A DNA stretch of 5,424 nucleotides, taken from positions 1 through 5,424 of the forward strand of contig QBUN01000264.1 in the NCBI GenBank assembly GCA_013180565.1. Direction: 5' to 3'. The position numbers and the translations under genes are program-made. The notes beneath the pieces are model-generated. The model did no database searches, was not told the origin of the DNA, and saw nothing but the letters and a program-made list of their open reading frames with translations. Shown here piece after piece: positions 5,397 to 5,424 of the stretch; within the stretch, counting starts at the first letter, position 1, and each line of letters starts with the position of its first letter. The DNA is from Candidatus Methanophaga sp. GoMg3.2. Its GTDB lineage: Archaea; Halobacteriota; Syntropharchaeia; Alkanophagales; Methanospirareceae.

Positions 5397-5424
5397 GCTA
5401 TATGCGCTCATCACCAGTCATATT

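Overview
The window looks archaeal, most likely a methanogen or anaerobic methanotroph of the Methanosarcinales/ANME type. This is inferred from three things: the carB N-terminus at the left edge, a TATA/BRE promoter that seems to drive a leaderless gene, and an ORF-less group II intron of the kind known from Methanosarcina. The species cannot be named from this sequence.

Layout, left to right. Positions 1-112 (minus strand) are the first 37 codons of carB. A stretch without a convincing gene follows (113-621). It carries a short tandem repeat and ends in a hairpin. Positions 622-1667 (minus) hold a heavily decayed IS4/ISH3-like DDE transposase with several frameshifts, an in-frame TGA and an internal deletion that removes the first catalytic Asp region. 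Positions 1793-3823 (plus) are the intact core: a TATA promoter, a 215-residue unknown protein ending in an Ala/Gly-rich glycine-zipper segment, an intergenic region with two overlapping hairpins and a strong Shine-Dalgarno site, and a 416-residue clostripain-family (C11) cysteine peptidase. An attC-like imperfect palindrome follows (3846-3917). Positions 3974-4705 (minus) are the end of a second, unrelated transposase (DDE_Tnp_4/IS5-like). It is interrupted by a 456-nt ORF-less group II intron (4208-4663) and also broken by a TGA. Next come a truncated Phd/YefM antitoxin remnant (4701-4904) and an intact HicB-like antitoxin without a recognisable HicA (4996-5256). A short 10-bp-period repeat lies near the right edge.

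The main biological interest is the plus-strand gene pair. A caspase-clan (clan CD) protease that should cut after Arg/Lys is encoded directly behind a small protein built as an N-terminal domain, a Pro-rich hinge and a hydrophobic GxxxG-rich C-terminus. This suggests, as inference only, a protease-activated membrane-active effector or bacteriocin-like system. It sits in a graveyard of dead insertion sequences, orphan antitoxins and an intron, which is typical of an acquired island beside a housekeeping gene (carB).
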